Below are positions 1 through 8,015 of a stretch of 64,000 nt of DNA, piece by piece; position 1 is the first letter of the stretch, and the number at the start of each line of letters is the position of its first letter. The position numbers and the translations under genes are program-made. Origin of the DNA: Paenibacillus wynnii (GTDB lineage Bacteria; Bacillota; Bacilli; Paenibacillales; Paenibacillaceae); contig NZ_JAUSTK010000002.1 of assembly GCF_030812855.1 (NCBI RefSeq), forward strand, positions 310,001 to 374,000. Reading direction: 5' to 3'. The notes under the pieces were generated by a model that saw only the letters and a list, made by a program, of their open reading frames with translations, made no database searches and was not told the DNA's origin.

Positions 1-35
1 ACCTTAAGATATTTGATAAAAAAATTTGTATTCTT

Positions 36-56
36 AAAAGCCTCAGCTGGAGGCGT
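36..56 (-). terminator. Probable terminator of the MarR gene
   Basis: Read on the minus strand, a GCCTC / GAGGC stem with a 5-nt loop is followed by TTTT and an A/T-rich tail, 18 nt after the stop codon of the MarR gene. The stem is short, so it may be weak. Confidence 0.45.
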
Positions 57-73
57 GAGTCTTGGTAGCTACT

Positions 74-550
74 CTAGACGCCTTTACCCAGCTTCTTCAA
101 AAAATCTATGGCCTGATCCTTCTCTCCGGTATTCAACCCGCCCATAAGAGCATGGATGGAAGAGACGTGAAGAGGAAATATAGTATCAAAAAGCTCCCGC
201 CCTGCCTCAGTGATCTCCGCATACGTAACTCGGCGATCTTCACTGCTGGGAACGCGCTTCATGAATCCCTTGTTCTCCAGTTTATCAATATTGTACGTAA
301 TGCTTCCGCTTGTGACTAGAATCTTCTCTCCAATCTGCTGCAGAGGAATTCGGTTGCGGTGATACAGCACTTCCAGCACCATAAATTCAGCGGATGACAG
401 CCCGTAGCTCTTCATATCCTTTACGGCCTGATCCATTAAGCTCCTGTAAGCTTTCGACAAGACTACGAACAATTTCAGTGAGGATGCCTGATCCTTATCA
501 CACACGAAGTTGTTCTTGCTCTCTTGCTCCAACCCTTCGAGTTCGCTCAT
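74..550 (-). CDS. MarR-family transcriptional regulator
   Basis: A 158-residue winged-helix DNA-binding protein, the usual MarR length. Residues about 45-115 carry the helix-turn-helix and wing. The wing shows the typical charged pattern SSEDRRVTYAEIT, and SGSITYNIDKLENKG is the recognition region. The ATG is preceded by GGGGGTGG at a good distance. Dyads built from ATCTT/AAGAT lie in its own promoter region at 603-633, which suggests autoregulation. The effector cannot be read from sequence. MhqR-type regulators, which sense quinones, use similar ATCT...AGAT operators, so that class is a reasonable but unproven comparison. No divergent target gene is adjacent. Confidence 0.9.
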   Translation of the reverse strand: MSELEGLEQESKNNFVCDKDQASSLKLFVVLSKAYRSLMDQAVKDMKSYGLSSAEFMVLEVLYHRNRIPLQQIGEKILVTSGSITYNIDKLENKGFMKRVPSSEDRRVTYAEITEAGRELFDTIFPLHVSSIHALMGGLNTGEKDQAIDFLKKLGKGV

Positions 551-602
551 TATTCCACCCCCTTATCTTATAAGTTCAAGTATAAATACCTGTTGTTCAT
601 TT

Positions 603-633
603 ATCTTTAAGATTAATATCTTTAACTTAAGAT
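603..633. promoter_or_regulatory. Candidate MarR operator dyads
   Basis: Two inverted repeats of the same half site lie 53-83 bp upstream of the MarR start: ATCTTTAAGAT at 603-613 and ATCTTTAACTTAAGAT at 618-633. A related dyad, CTTATCTTATAAG, sits around 562-574. A dyad cluster in front of a MarR gene is the expected place for an autoregulatory operator. Binding is inferred. Confidence 0.5.
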
Positions 634-769
634 AAATATATCCTGTATAAAAGGTTTTGTCAACAGCTTTACGTAACAAGAATTGCCTAAGTTTGACCTA
701 GCCTCTAAATCGGCGTATCCTTTTTCTTGCGAACACGTTCAGGATACCCCTTTTTTAGGGTTCAAAACC

Positions 770-1085
770 AAAACTAGTGGTTGACGAAATACCCTACACC
801 ATGGGGCAGAGGATGAAGATTGCTAACTATTGTCACTGCACGCCTCTATGCGGACTGTATAGCCTCTATTTCAGTCTAAAAGGGTCATGCGAATTCCAAG
901 CGGACTCAGGAGACGCTATTCAATCAAAAACAACCTTTTTGGGGCAGAAAAGGGCTCAACAGCGTCCCTTGTGTCCGTAAAAATCCTTAATCATCTTGTT
1001 TATCTAAAATAAGGTCATCTCTGTCCGTTTACGCACAGGTTCTCTCTTTTAGGTTCGTCAAGTCTCTTGGTCAACCACTAATTTT
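770..1085. repeat. MITE-like element with 19-bp inverted ends
   Basis: The 674-bp gap between the MarR gene and mqnB contains a 316-bp interval bounded by imperfect inverted repeats. The ends are AAAACTAGTGGTTGACGAA at 770-788 and its near-complement at 1067-1085, with 17 of 19 matches and an uninterrupted TAGTGGTTGAC core. Inside I see no convincing gene; a 67-codon frame at 777-980 has no ribosome binding site and no recognisable product. A hairpin followed by a T-run at about 714-756 lies just outside the left end. No clear target-site duplication is visible. It could be a miniature transposable element or a conserved intergenic repeat. Confidence 0.5.
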
Positions 1086-1224
1086 GGGATAGAGTCTTTT
1101 TTAGAAGAAATTATTCCTTCGCTACATAAAAGAAGAGACATCTACGTGCCTATCACTGACGGCTGCCCTTCTCGAATAACAGAGGATATCGTAAAAAGTA
1201 TACATTTTCAAAGGAGGCCGCAGA

Positions 1225-2103
1225 TTGACTACACGCTATAATCCATCCACAGGCGAAGCTACTGAGCAGCGGCGAGTGATAACCGAAACGGGATTGGCGG
1301 CTGAGCCTAGGCGCGTGCTGAGCGATACCGGATTGGCGGCTGAGCCAAGGCGCGTACTGATCGATACCGGATTGGCGGCTGAGCCTAGGCGAATGCTGAG
1401 CGATACCGGATTGGCGGCTGAGCCTAGGCGAGTGCTGAGCGATACCGGATTGGCGGCTGAGCCTAGGCGCGTACTGATCGTAACGGCAGTCGAAGCGGAG
1501 CGGGACGCGGTCCTTCGCGGCCTTAAGGGCAGCGATAGGTTCCACGTTGTGGCTGCGGGTGCAGGCACCGCAGCGGCGGCGGCAGGAACTGCCGCGGCCC
1601 TGGCAGCCGAGTCCTACGGCTGCGTCATCAGCGCCGGGATCGGCGGCGGGTTCCCGGGTCGGGCCCCCCTAGGCTCGCTGGTCGTTGCCAGCGAGATGAT
1701 AGCCGCCGACCTCGGGGCGGAGACGCCGGAGGGCTTCCGCAACGCTGCCGAGCTCGGCTTCGGCAGCGTGTCCGTGCCGGCTGACCCCGGCACGGTGCAG
1801 GCGGTTGCGGCCGCGCTGGCAGCGGCCGGGCTTCCCGTAAGCACGGGACCCGTGCTTACGGTCTCGACGGCGACCGGCACGGCGGAGACGGCCGCCGCTC
1901 TGGCAGCGCGCGTACCGGGCGCGGCCGCAGAAGCGATGGAAGGCCACGGGGTTGCCGTGGCCGCCCAGGCGCTGGGACTGATGGCGCTGGAGATCCGCGC
2001 CATCTCGAACCCGGTCGGTCCACGTGACCGGGCTGCTTGGAAGATCGGCGATGCCCTGGATGCACTCACGGCAGCCGCAACTATATTACTGGAGGTGCTA
2101 TAA
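1225..2103 (+). CDS. mqnB: Futalosine hydrolase with repeat-extended N-terminus
   Basis: The core from about residue 84 to 292 is a nucleoside-phosphorylase-fold hydrolase. It starts LIVTAVEAERDAVL, has the glycine-rich ISAGIGGGFPG segment, and the EAMEGHGVAVAA segment expected for the purine/futalosine site. In menaquinone synthesis this enzyme removes hypoxanthine from futalosine. The gene is directly followed by mqnD, which supports the call. The TTG start at 1225 has AAGGAGG at 1211-1217, so the unusual leader is probably translated. Residues 6-83 are six tandem 13-residue units, best copy LSDTGLAAEPRRV, encoded by 39-bp repeats at 1240-1473. The core's own first 13 residues resemble the unit, so the leader probably arose by repeated duplication of the gene start. 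The core is markedly GC-rich and alanine-rich compared with its neighbours. Whether the leader is kept or processed is unknown. Confidence 0.85.
   Translation: MTTRYNPSTGEATEQRRVITETGLAAEPRRVLSDTGLAAEPRRVLIDTGLAAEPRRMLSDTGLAAEPRRVLSDTGLAAEPRRVLIVTAVEAERDAVLRGLKGSDRFHVVAAGAGTAAAAAGTAAALAAESYGCVISAGIGGGFPGRAPLGSLVVASEMIAADLGAETPEGFRNAAELGFGSVSVPADPGTVQAVAAALAAAGLPVSTGPVLTVSTATGTAETAAALAARVPGAAAEAMEGHGVAVAAQALGLMALEIRAISNPVGPRDRAAWKIGDALDALTAAATILLEVL
1240..1473 (+). repeat. 39-bp in-frame tandem repeat in mqnB
   Basis: Five well-kept 39-bp copies at 1279-1473 plus one degenerate copy at 1240-1278 encode 13-residue units (TGLAAEPRR core) at the start of mqnB. Because 39 is a multiple of three, gain or loss of units keeps the frame. 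Copies differ at only a few positions, which points to recent expansion. Confidence 0.95.
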
Positions 2104-2105
2104 AT

Positions 2106-2966
2106 ATGACAGCAACCACTCAAGAGCTTAACATTGCATTCTCTCCCTGTCCTAATGATACCTTTGTATTCCATGCATTGGCGCACGGGCTAGTACCCGG
2201 TGCACCTAAACTGAATGTAACCTATGCGGATATCAATATAACTAATGGTTTAGCAGCGGAAGGCAAGGGACCTGAAGTCCTCAAGATCTCCTATGCTGCG
2301 CTACCATGGGCTTTGGAGCAGTACAAGCTCCTCCCTTGCGGCGGTGCACTGGGCCGGGGCTGCGGCCCGCTGCTTCTGACGGCTGGGGGGCCTTTATCTG
2401 TGAAGCGCCCAGCAGAACTTACTGGTCGCACAATCGCTGTACCAAGTGAGCGTTCTACAGCTTATCTGTTATTCCGTTTATGGGCAGCACAGCATGTCCC
2501 AGACGGTATCGGTGAAATTATTGTTATGCCTTTCGATGAGATTATGCCTGCCGTACGCGATGGCCATATCGATGCCGGATTGGTCATTCATGAAGCCCGC
2601 TTCACCTACTCCTCTTACGGTCTTCACATGCTGACCGATCTGGGCAGTTGGTGGGAAAAGGATACCGGCCTACCCATTCCGCTTGGTGCGATTATTGCCC
2701 GACGTGATCTCGATGCAGAAGCTATCACGGGGTGGATTCGCAGCTCACTCCAATACGCTTGGGATCATCCCACCGCTTCCCGCGACTATGTTCTAAGTCA
2801 TGCTCAGGAGTTGGCTCCTGAAGTAGCCAAATCACATATTGATCTATATGTTAATGAATTCTCTATGAATCTGGGCGACAGCGGATACGCTGCTATCTCT
2901 GTCCTGCTGGAGCGTGCCGCCGCCGAGGGACTTGTGCCTGCTGTTGATCCTGCACTGCTCCGGTAG
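2106..2966 (+). CDS. mqnD: 1,4-dihydroxy-6-naphthoate synthase
   Basis: A 286-residue protein with the family hallmark IAFSPCPNDTF at its start and the periplasmic-binding-protein-like fold of MqnA/MqnD. It converts cyclic dehypoxanthine futalosine to 1,4-dihydroxy-6-naphthoate in the futalosine route to menaquinone. The ATG at 2106 lies two bases after the mqnB stop, with GGAGGT at 2091-2096 inside the end of mqnB, so the pair is translationally coupled. A longer reading from 2037 would overlap mqnB and is not needed. No terminator is obvious before the next gene. mqnA, mqnC and mqnE are not in the window. Confidence 0.92.
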   Translation: MTATTQELNIAFSPCPNDTFVFHALAHGLVPGAPKLNVTYADINITNGLAAEGKGPEVLKISYAALPWALEQYKLLPCGGALGRGCGPLLLTAGGPLSVKRPAELTGRTIAVPSERSTAYLLFRLWAAQHVPDGIGEIIVMPFDEIMPAVRDGHIDAGLVIHEARFTYSSYGLHMLTDLGSWWEKDTGLPIPLGAIIARRDLDAEAITGWIRSSLQYAWDHPTASRDYVLSHAQELAPEVAKSHIDLYVNEFSMNLGDSGYAAISVLLERAAAEGLVPAVDPALLR

Positions 2967-3028
2967 TATTTATTTTCATACTTAGCCACTTTTCTGTTAC
3001 ACATGATAGTATTCACGCATGGAGGGAT

Positions 3029-3862
3029 ATGATGATTCCGGAAGGCAACAGCAAAGCTAATATTGACCGTTTCTTGGGATTTCAGGAGGACTACGACCGT
3101 TATCGACCGGAGGCACCCGTTCTGGTAACCACCCTGCTTAAAAATTACTTAGGAGCATTCCCTTCACTCGTTGTAGATATAGGCTGTGGCACCGGCTTAT
3201 CGACGTTTTTGTGGGAAGAATCCGCGAAAGCGGTAATTGGCATAGAACCTAACTCCGATATGCTCGGTAAAGCATTAGAGAATCTAGGCCTACGAAACAA
3301 AGATGGTGTCGCCAGCAACATATCCTTTGCTCAAGGCTATGCAAACAACCTTAACCTAACCTCTGATAGCGTAGACATCGTTACTTGCTCCCAGTCCTTT
3401 CATTGGATGGAGCCAATAAGCACATTGAACGAAATTGCCCGTGTGTTGAGGAAGGGCGGTGTTTTTGCAGCTTACGATTGTGATTGGCCTCTGATGCTTC
3501 TACCGAGTATCGAGACGCGTTATAAACATTTGGTCGCCAAAGCTGATGACATCCTAACCCGTCTGCTACCACCGGAAGATAGAGCACATAAATGGAGTAA
3601 AGAAGAGCATCTATCCCGAATCCAAGCCAGTAAAGACTTCTCTTTTTCCAGAGAAATTGTTTTTCACAATACGGAGCCTTGTAATGCGGAGCGATATATC
3701 GGCCTTACTCTTAGTCAAGGTGGTATACAGACCGTGATGAAACTGGGCATACCTGATCTGGAACAGGATATTACCGAATTTCAGGCAGCTGTAGAAAAGT
3801 ATTTCAACGGGAGAACCATGGAGGTTCTGATCAACTACAGGATGCGACTAGGGATAAAATAA
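3029..3862 (+). CDS. Class I SAM-dependent methyltransferase
   Basis: A 277-residue protein with the Rossmann-type methyltransferase core. Motif I is VVDIGCGTGLST at about residues 48-59, the acidic end of strand 2 is GIEPNSDML, and motif IV is the SVDIVTCSQSFHWM region, a pattern common in UbiE/Methyltransf_11 proteins. Two adjacent ATGs (3029 and 3032) follow GGAGGG at 3021-3026; the second has the better spacing. The substrate cannot be predicted. It could act in the menaquinone pathway next door, but it lacks specific resemblance to MenG and its terminator makes it the end of the transcript. A hairpin terminator follows at 3946. Confidence 0.8.
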   Translation: MMIPEGNSKANIDRFLGFQEDYDRYRPEAPVLVTTLLKNYLGAFPSLVVDIGCGTGLSTFLWEESAKAVIGIEPNSDMLGKALENLGLRNKDGVASNISFAQGYANNLNLTSDSVDIVTCSQSFHWMEPISTLNEIARVLRKGGVFAAYDCDWPLMLLPSIETRYKHLVAKADDILTRLLPPEDRAHKWSKEEHLSRIQASKDFSFSREIVFHNTEPCNAERYIGLTLSQGGIQTVMKLGIPDLEQDITEFQAAVEKYFNGRTMEVLINYRMRLGIK

Positions 3863-3945
3863 TGTTACAACCCACCCGCTACTCAAATCGAGGTACTAGT
3901 CATATTCTTATAATTAACCTATACTTACGAATATATGAGACGAAG

Positions 3946-3996
3946 AACGTCCCGAGTCTACTCCATCCGAGTGGATCCGGGGCGTTTTCTATTTTT
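3946..3996 (+). terminator. Intrinsic terminator after the methyltransferase
   Basis: AACGTCCCG pairs with CGGGGCGTT across a loop holding a second small hairpin (ACTCCATCCGAGTGGA), followed by TTTTCTATTTTT. Its position rules out the upstream in-frame ATG at 3862 as the start of the next gene and supports the TTG at 4015. Confidence 0.75.
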
Positions 3997-4014
3997 CTGA
4001 AGGGAGTGGTGTCG

Positions 4015-4692
4015 TTGAAATTTGAAGAGATACATACAACGTTTATTCAGCAGCATGCGACCAGGAGAACAGGGGAACGTTTGGGGCGGTTGGAAAGAGG
4101 GCACGGTCATGCCGAAATACTATTTCTCCGTAATATTTGGTGGCCGCTTAAGGGGAATTTAGAAAACCTACATCCTGAATACGAGGTTTCTGATTGGAGA
4201 GGGAGGTCATATTTTGCGGATTTTGCCTGGTTACCGGGTTATACAAAACTGCTTATTGAAATTAAAGGGTATTCATCACATGTCCGAGACATGGACCGCC
4301 AAAAATACTGCAATGAGCTAAATCGCGAGACCTTCCTTTACGCTATGGGATACCACGTAGTTTCTTTTGCGTACGATGACGTTGAACAGCGCCCCGAACT
4401 CTGTATCACATTGCTGCGTATGGTGCTAAACCGGTATCAGCCTGCCCAGACAAATGTCACACACACTCATCTTGCGGAAAAAGAGATCCTCCGTCTCGCC
4501 CTAGCATCAGCTCAACCGCTTCGTCCAAAAGATGTAACTCAACACTTTGATATGGATCCCAAAACAGCAATCCGGCTGCTGCAGAATATGTGTACAAAAG
4601 GTTGGCTGATCCCCTCCTATCGCGGCAGCCAGCAAAGAATCGTCCGATACGAGTTATCACGAAGCGCTCTAGAATACTTTAATAATAATTAG
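4015..4692 (+). CDS. PD-(D/E)XK nuclease-like protein with C-terminal HTH
   Basis: A 225-residue protein that I can place only by fold. Residues about 50-135 look like a PD-(D/E)XK nuclease core. An acidic FADFAWLPGY segment precedes LLIEIKGYSSH, which supplies the E-x-K pair. YAMGYHVVSFAYDDV follows as the last core strand, as in DUF559/Vsr-like nucleases. Residues about 150-220 form a winged helix (EILRLALASAQPLRPKDVTQHF ... RLLQNMCTKGWL). The TTG start at 4015 has AGGGAG at 4001-4006. It stands alone beside a 1.3-kb field of repeats. A repair or restriction role is possible, but no methylase or partner is adjacent. Confidence 0.6.
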   Translation: MKFEEIHTTFIQQHATRRTGERLGRLERGHGHAEILFLRNIWWPLKGNLENLHPEYEVSDWRGRSYFADFAWLPGYTKLLIEIKGYSSHVRDMDRQKYCNELNRETFLYAMGYHVVSFAYDDVEQRPELCITLLRMVLNRYQPAQTNVTHTHLAEKEILRLALASAQPLRPKDVTQHFDMDPKTAIRLLQNMCTKGWLIPSYRGSQQRIVRYELSRSALEYFNNN

Positions 4693-4696
4693 AGGT

Positions 4697-4895
4697 AAAA
4701 AATCCCTTTAATTCTCCCGAAACCACATTATAGGGCTATATAGAGGGATATTTTCCCTCTATTTCTGCTGAGTTTCGCAAAATCCGGCTTATTTACCCCC
4801 TATTCTCTGATTTAGAGGGATTTACTCCCTCTAAATCCCCTCCATCCCTTTAATAAACTAAATTAGAGGGATTTTTTCCCTCTAAATTTACGTGG
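4697..4895. repeat. Hairpin block, copy 1
   Basis: About 200 bp with three palindromes on the theme TTTAGAGGGA...TCCCTCTAAA (around 4741-4761, 4811-4836 and 4862-4888). The block recurs in direct orientation at 5436-5630. The two copies share the start AAAATCCCTTTAATT, the spacing of the palindromes and the linker CTGCTGA, but are not identical. Confidence 0.8.
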
Positions 4896-4945
4896 AATAA
4901 AGTAACAACATGATAGTTGGTCGAGAAAGCTGATCGTCTGGTTGG

Positions 4946-5277
4946 TTGAGTTCGTTGAGTAACTAGTTAGTCTGGTTAACGGGCTCTAAGTAATTGGTTG
5001 GTCATATTGTCGGAGGTCGCTAGCTAGATTGAGTTCGTTGAGTAACTAGTTAGTCTGGCTGATGGGGTCTAAGTAACTAGTTGGTCATTTTGTCGCAGGT
5101 CGCCTGGTAAATGGAGTTGTTGAGTAATTAGTTAGTCTGGTTGACGGGCTCTAAGTAACTGGTTGGTCATATTGTCGGAGGTCGCCGGGTAGGTTGAGTT
5201 CGTTGAGTAACTAGTTAGTCTGGTTAACGGGCTCTAAGTAACTGGCTGGTCATATTGTCGGAGGTCGTCTGGTTAGT
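4946..5277. repeat. 83-bp tandem repeat, four copies
   Basis: Four copies begin at 4946, 5029, 5112 and 5194 with period 82-83 bp. Each opens TTGAGTTCGTTGAGTAACTA or a close variant and ends near TCGGAGGTCG. A decayed fifth copy follows to about 5360. The + strand is unusually rich in G and T. All frames are broken by stops, so it is not coding. Confidence 0.9.
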
Positions 5278-5435
5278 GAATTAGTTAAGTAATCGGTAGT
5301 TCAACTTTATGCAGATCGTTTAGTTGCTCGAGTTCGTTGAGTTGTTAGATAGACTGGTTCACTCCTCCTCTCACAACAACCAGCAATGGTTCCTCCAATA
5401 CAATTATCTCGGAGCAATAATATTTAATAGGAAAA

Positions 5436-5630
5436 AATCCCTTTAATTACCCCATAACCGCGATATAGAACTATCTAGTGGGATTTTTTCCCTCTAAATC
5501 TGCTGATTTGCTCCGAAACTGGCTAAATTATGCCTTCCCCCCTCATTTAGAGGGATTTATCCCCTCTAAATTCTATTACTACCTTGAATTATCTACATTA
5601 GAGGGGTTTTTTCCATCTAATTTTATTCGG
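5436..5630. repeat. Hairpin block, copy 2
   Basis: Second copy of the block at 4697-4895, with palindromes around 5477-5501, 5544-5570 and 5598-5622. Together the two blocks bracket the 83-bp tandem array. Confidence 0.8.
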
Positions 5631-5639
5631 CATAGATAA

Positions 5640-5880
5640 TTGGTAGAGTTTGTTGGCTTAGTGGGCTTCGGGAGCTTGGCGAGCTTCGGGAGCTTGGCGA
5701 GCTTCGGGAGGTTGGCGAGCTTCGGGAGGTTGGTTGGGGACTCGGTAGGCTTAGTGGGCTTCGGGGGCTTGGTGAGCTTCGGTAGCTTGGTTGGGGACTC
5801 AGTAGGCTTAGTGGGCTTCGGGAGCTTGGTGGACTCGGTGGGCTTGGTGGGGTTAGATAATGGGTTAGTGAGTTACTAGG
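5640..5880. repeat. 18-bp G/T-rich repeat array
   Basis: Short repeats of the type GAGCTTCGGGAGCTTGGC, four in direct tandem at about 5669-5740, then looser copies with GGACTCGGTAGGCTTAGTGG. An open frame exists only because the period is a multiple of three. The encoded Gly/Leu/Val string has no ribosome binding site and is probably not a protein. From 5881 to 6047 I see only more G/T-rich sequence. Confidence 0.75.
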
Positions 5881-6047
5881 TAGTCCGGGCTTGTCTGCTA
5901 AGTAGGAGCAGTGAGGTACACGGACTACTGGGGTTTGTCACGTTGGTTAGTTTGTTAGCAGTTGGTTTGTCTACTTAGATTTGTCGAGTTAGTTGCATAT
6001 CATTGCCGCGGTTGCCTGAGTTGCCCGGGGTCTGTTTATTCAGAACC

Positions 6048-6085
6048 AAAAACCGACCCTGTGCAGAATTTCCGCACAGAGTCGC
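6048..6085 (-). terminator. Terminator of the pot operon
   Basis: On the minus strand GCGACTCTGTGC pairs with GCACAGGGTCG around a short loop, followed by GTTTTTGG. It lies 39 nt past the potD stop codon. Confidence 0.75.
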
Positions 6086-6123
6086 TCCCATTAGCTTCCC
6101 CGGTCTTTACCAATCCAACCGCT

Positions 6124-7197
6124 TTATTTCTTATTCATCTTAAACTTCAAGAACAGCTCATTGTAATGAGCGAGCATTCGTTTGCCGAGATTGTCGTACA
6201 CTTCCAGCCGGTCGGTAATCTCGGCAGGCGGATAAAAGCGCGTATCCTCTGACACCTCAGACGGGAGCAGCTTCAGCGCTTCAATGTTAGGTGTGGAGTA
6301 GCCCACGTATTCCGCGTTTTTAGCGGCAATCTCAGGCCGCAGCATGAAGTTAATAAATTGATGTGCCCCTTCAACGTTAGCCGCCGTGCGTGGGATGACC
6401 ATATTATCGAACCACTTATTGGAGCCTTCCTCGGGTACAACGTATTCAAGCTTGTCATTCTCACTCATAATCTCGGATGCGTCACCTGACCATACGATAC
6501 CTACGGCAGCTTCCTCATTGGCTAACAGCATTTTGATCTCGTCGCCGACAATAGCCTTCACATTAGGCGAGAGCTTATTCAACTTCGTGAGCGCTTCCTG
6601 TAAATGCTCCTCATTCTGATCATTCACGGAATAATGCAGACTGTTGAGCGCCATGCCCATCACCTCACGGGCACCGTCCACCAGGAATATGCTGTTGTTC
6701 AGCCTCTTATCCCATAGGGAGTCCCAACTGGTAAAGTCTATGCCCTGCGTCATGTCCGGATTGTAAATGATCCCAACCGTTCCCCAGAAATAAGGCACGG
6801 AGTAAAGGTTGCCCGGATCGAACGAAAGATCCATAAACCGCGGATCAATATTAGACAAGTTCGGGATTTTAGCAGAGTCCAAAGGCACCAGCAGCTTCTC
6901 TTCCTTCATCTTAGCGATAGCATAATCAGAAGGGATGACTACATCAAAGGTTGTTCCCCCCTGCTCCACCTTGGTCAGCATCGCTTCATTGGAATCAAAG
7001 GTTTGATAGATGACCGTGATTCCCGTCTCCGCCTCGAATTCCTCCAGCAGCTCAGGCTCGATATAATCTCCCCAGTTGTAGATCGTCAGTGTATTTTCTC
7101 CGGAATACCCTTCATTCGAGTTCATCCATGACCCCAGATACATGAGGGCAAACGCCGTAAGCATAATAGCCAACAACGCATTTACAAGCTGTTTCAT
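6124..7197 (-). CDS. potD: Spermidine/putrescine ABC transporter, binding protein
   Basis: A 357-residue extracellular solute-binding protein. One N-terminal hydrophobic segment (residues 5-23) works as export signal or anchor; unlike many Gram-positive binding proteins there is no lipobox cysteine. The family signature LTIYNWGDYIEPELLEEFE follows, then the two-lobed PotD/PotF body with AVGIVWSGDASEI and the C-terminal INFMLRPE segment. It delivers polyamines to PotBC. It is the last gene of potABCD. Its ATG overlaps the end of potC by four bases (ATGA type). Confidence 0.92.
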   Translation of the reverse strand: MKQLVNALLAIMLTAFALMYLGSWMNSNEGYSGENTLTIYNWGDYIEPELLEEFEAETGITVIYQTFDSNEAMLTKVEQGGTTFDVVIPSDYAIAKMKEEKLLVPLDSAKIPNLSNIDPRFMDLSFDPGNLYSVPYFWGTVGIIYNPDMTQGIDFTSWDSLWDKRLNNSIFLVDGAREVMGMALNSLHYSVNDQNEEHLQEALTKLNKLSPNVKAIVGDEIKMLLANEEAAVGIVWSGDASEIMSENDKLEYVVPEEGSNKWFDNMVIPRTAANVEGAHQFINFMLRPEIAAKNAEYVGYSTPNIEALKLLPSEVSEDTRFYPPAEITDRLEVYDNLGKRMLAHYNELFLKFKMNKK

Positions 7198-8015
7198 CTA
7201 GGCACCCCCAAGTCAACAACAGGCTCAGCGACATTCGGACGTGCTTTTCGGCGGTTCAAGAAGTAATACCCCACCACTAGCAAGATGGTAAATAGAAAGA
7301 TCATCGTCGACAGCGCATTAATCGAGAGGGATACCCCCTGCCGGGCTCTGGAATAAATCTCAACCGATAACGTGGAGTACCCATTGCCTGTGACAAAAAA
7401 AGTAACCGCAAAATCATCCAACGAATACGTTAGCGCCATAAAAAACCCACTAAATATCCCCGGCTTTATAATCGGCAAAATAACCTTCGTTAACACATCC
7501 CGGCGGCTCGCCCCCAAATCTCTAGCAGCATCCGTCAAAGTGGGACTCATATCCTGCAAATGAGGAAGTATCATCAATACAGCAATCGGTACGCTGAAGG
7601 CTACATGTGACAGCAGCACAGACGTAAACCCCAGCTTAATGCCCACGATGGTGAACAGGATCAGAAAAGACGCCCCAATAATGACGTCCGGACTGACAAT
7701 AAGCACATTGTTCAACGACAGCAGGGCATTTTTCGCCCGCCGGTCACGGATACGCTGAATCGCCAGTGCCCCCACAATCGCAATAAGAGTCGCTATAGCC
7801 GAGGACAAAAGCGCGATAACCAACGTGTTAATGACAATTATCATCAGCCGGGTATCATGAATTACCTCACGATAGTAGTCCAGCGTAAAGCCTTCAAACC
7901 CATGCATAGTACCGCCGCTATTGAAGGAGTAATACATCAGATAAAAAATCGGTGCATAAAGAACGGCAAAGACCAGAACCAGATACAAATTGTAGAACCG
8001 GTTGTTACTTCTCAT
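7194..8015 (-). CDS. potC: Spermidine/putrescine ABC transporter permease
   Basis: A 273-residue inner-membrane permease with about six membrane segments. The EAA loop that docks on the ATPase reads [20 protein letters not shown] (about residues 158-177). It is the PotC-type partner of PotB. It overlaps potB by 11 bp at its start and potD by 4 bp at its end, so all four genes are tightly coupled. Confidence 0.92.
   Translation of the reverse strand: MRSNNRFYNLYLVLVFAVLYAPIFYLMYYSFNSGGTMHGFEGFTLDYYREVIHDTRLMIIVINTLVIALLSSAIATLIAIVGALAIQRIRDRRAKNALLSLNNVLIVSPDVIIGASFLILFTIVGIKLGFTSVLLSHVAFSVPIAVLMILPHLQDMSPTLTDAARDLGASRRDVLTKVILPIIKPGIFSGFFMALTYSLDDFAVTFFVTGNGYSTLSVEIYSRARQGVSLSINALSTMIFLFTILLVVGYYFLNRRKARPNVAEPVVDLGVPR

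Noticed and set aside
777..980. 67-codon frame inside the MITE-like element
   Set aside because: It starts inside the inverted repeat, has no ribosome binding site and no recognisable motif.
1153..1568. Antisense frames over the mqnB repeats encoding repeated peptides
   Set aside because: They exist only because the 39-bp period keeps all frames open; no ribosome binding site, and the sense frame is a clear enzyme.
3862..4014. N-terminal extension of the PD-(D/E)XK protein to the ATG at 3862
   Set aside because: A terminator hairpin lies within it, and the TTG at 4015 has a good ribosome binding site at the start of the conserved region.
5640..5879. Gly/Leu/Val repeat protein
   Set aside because: Low-complexity product of an 18-bp repeat; no ribosome binding site; surrounded by non-coding repeats.
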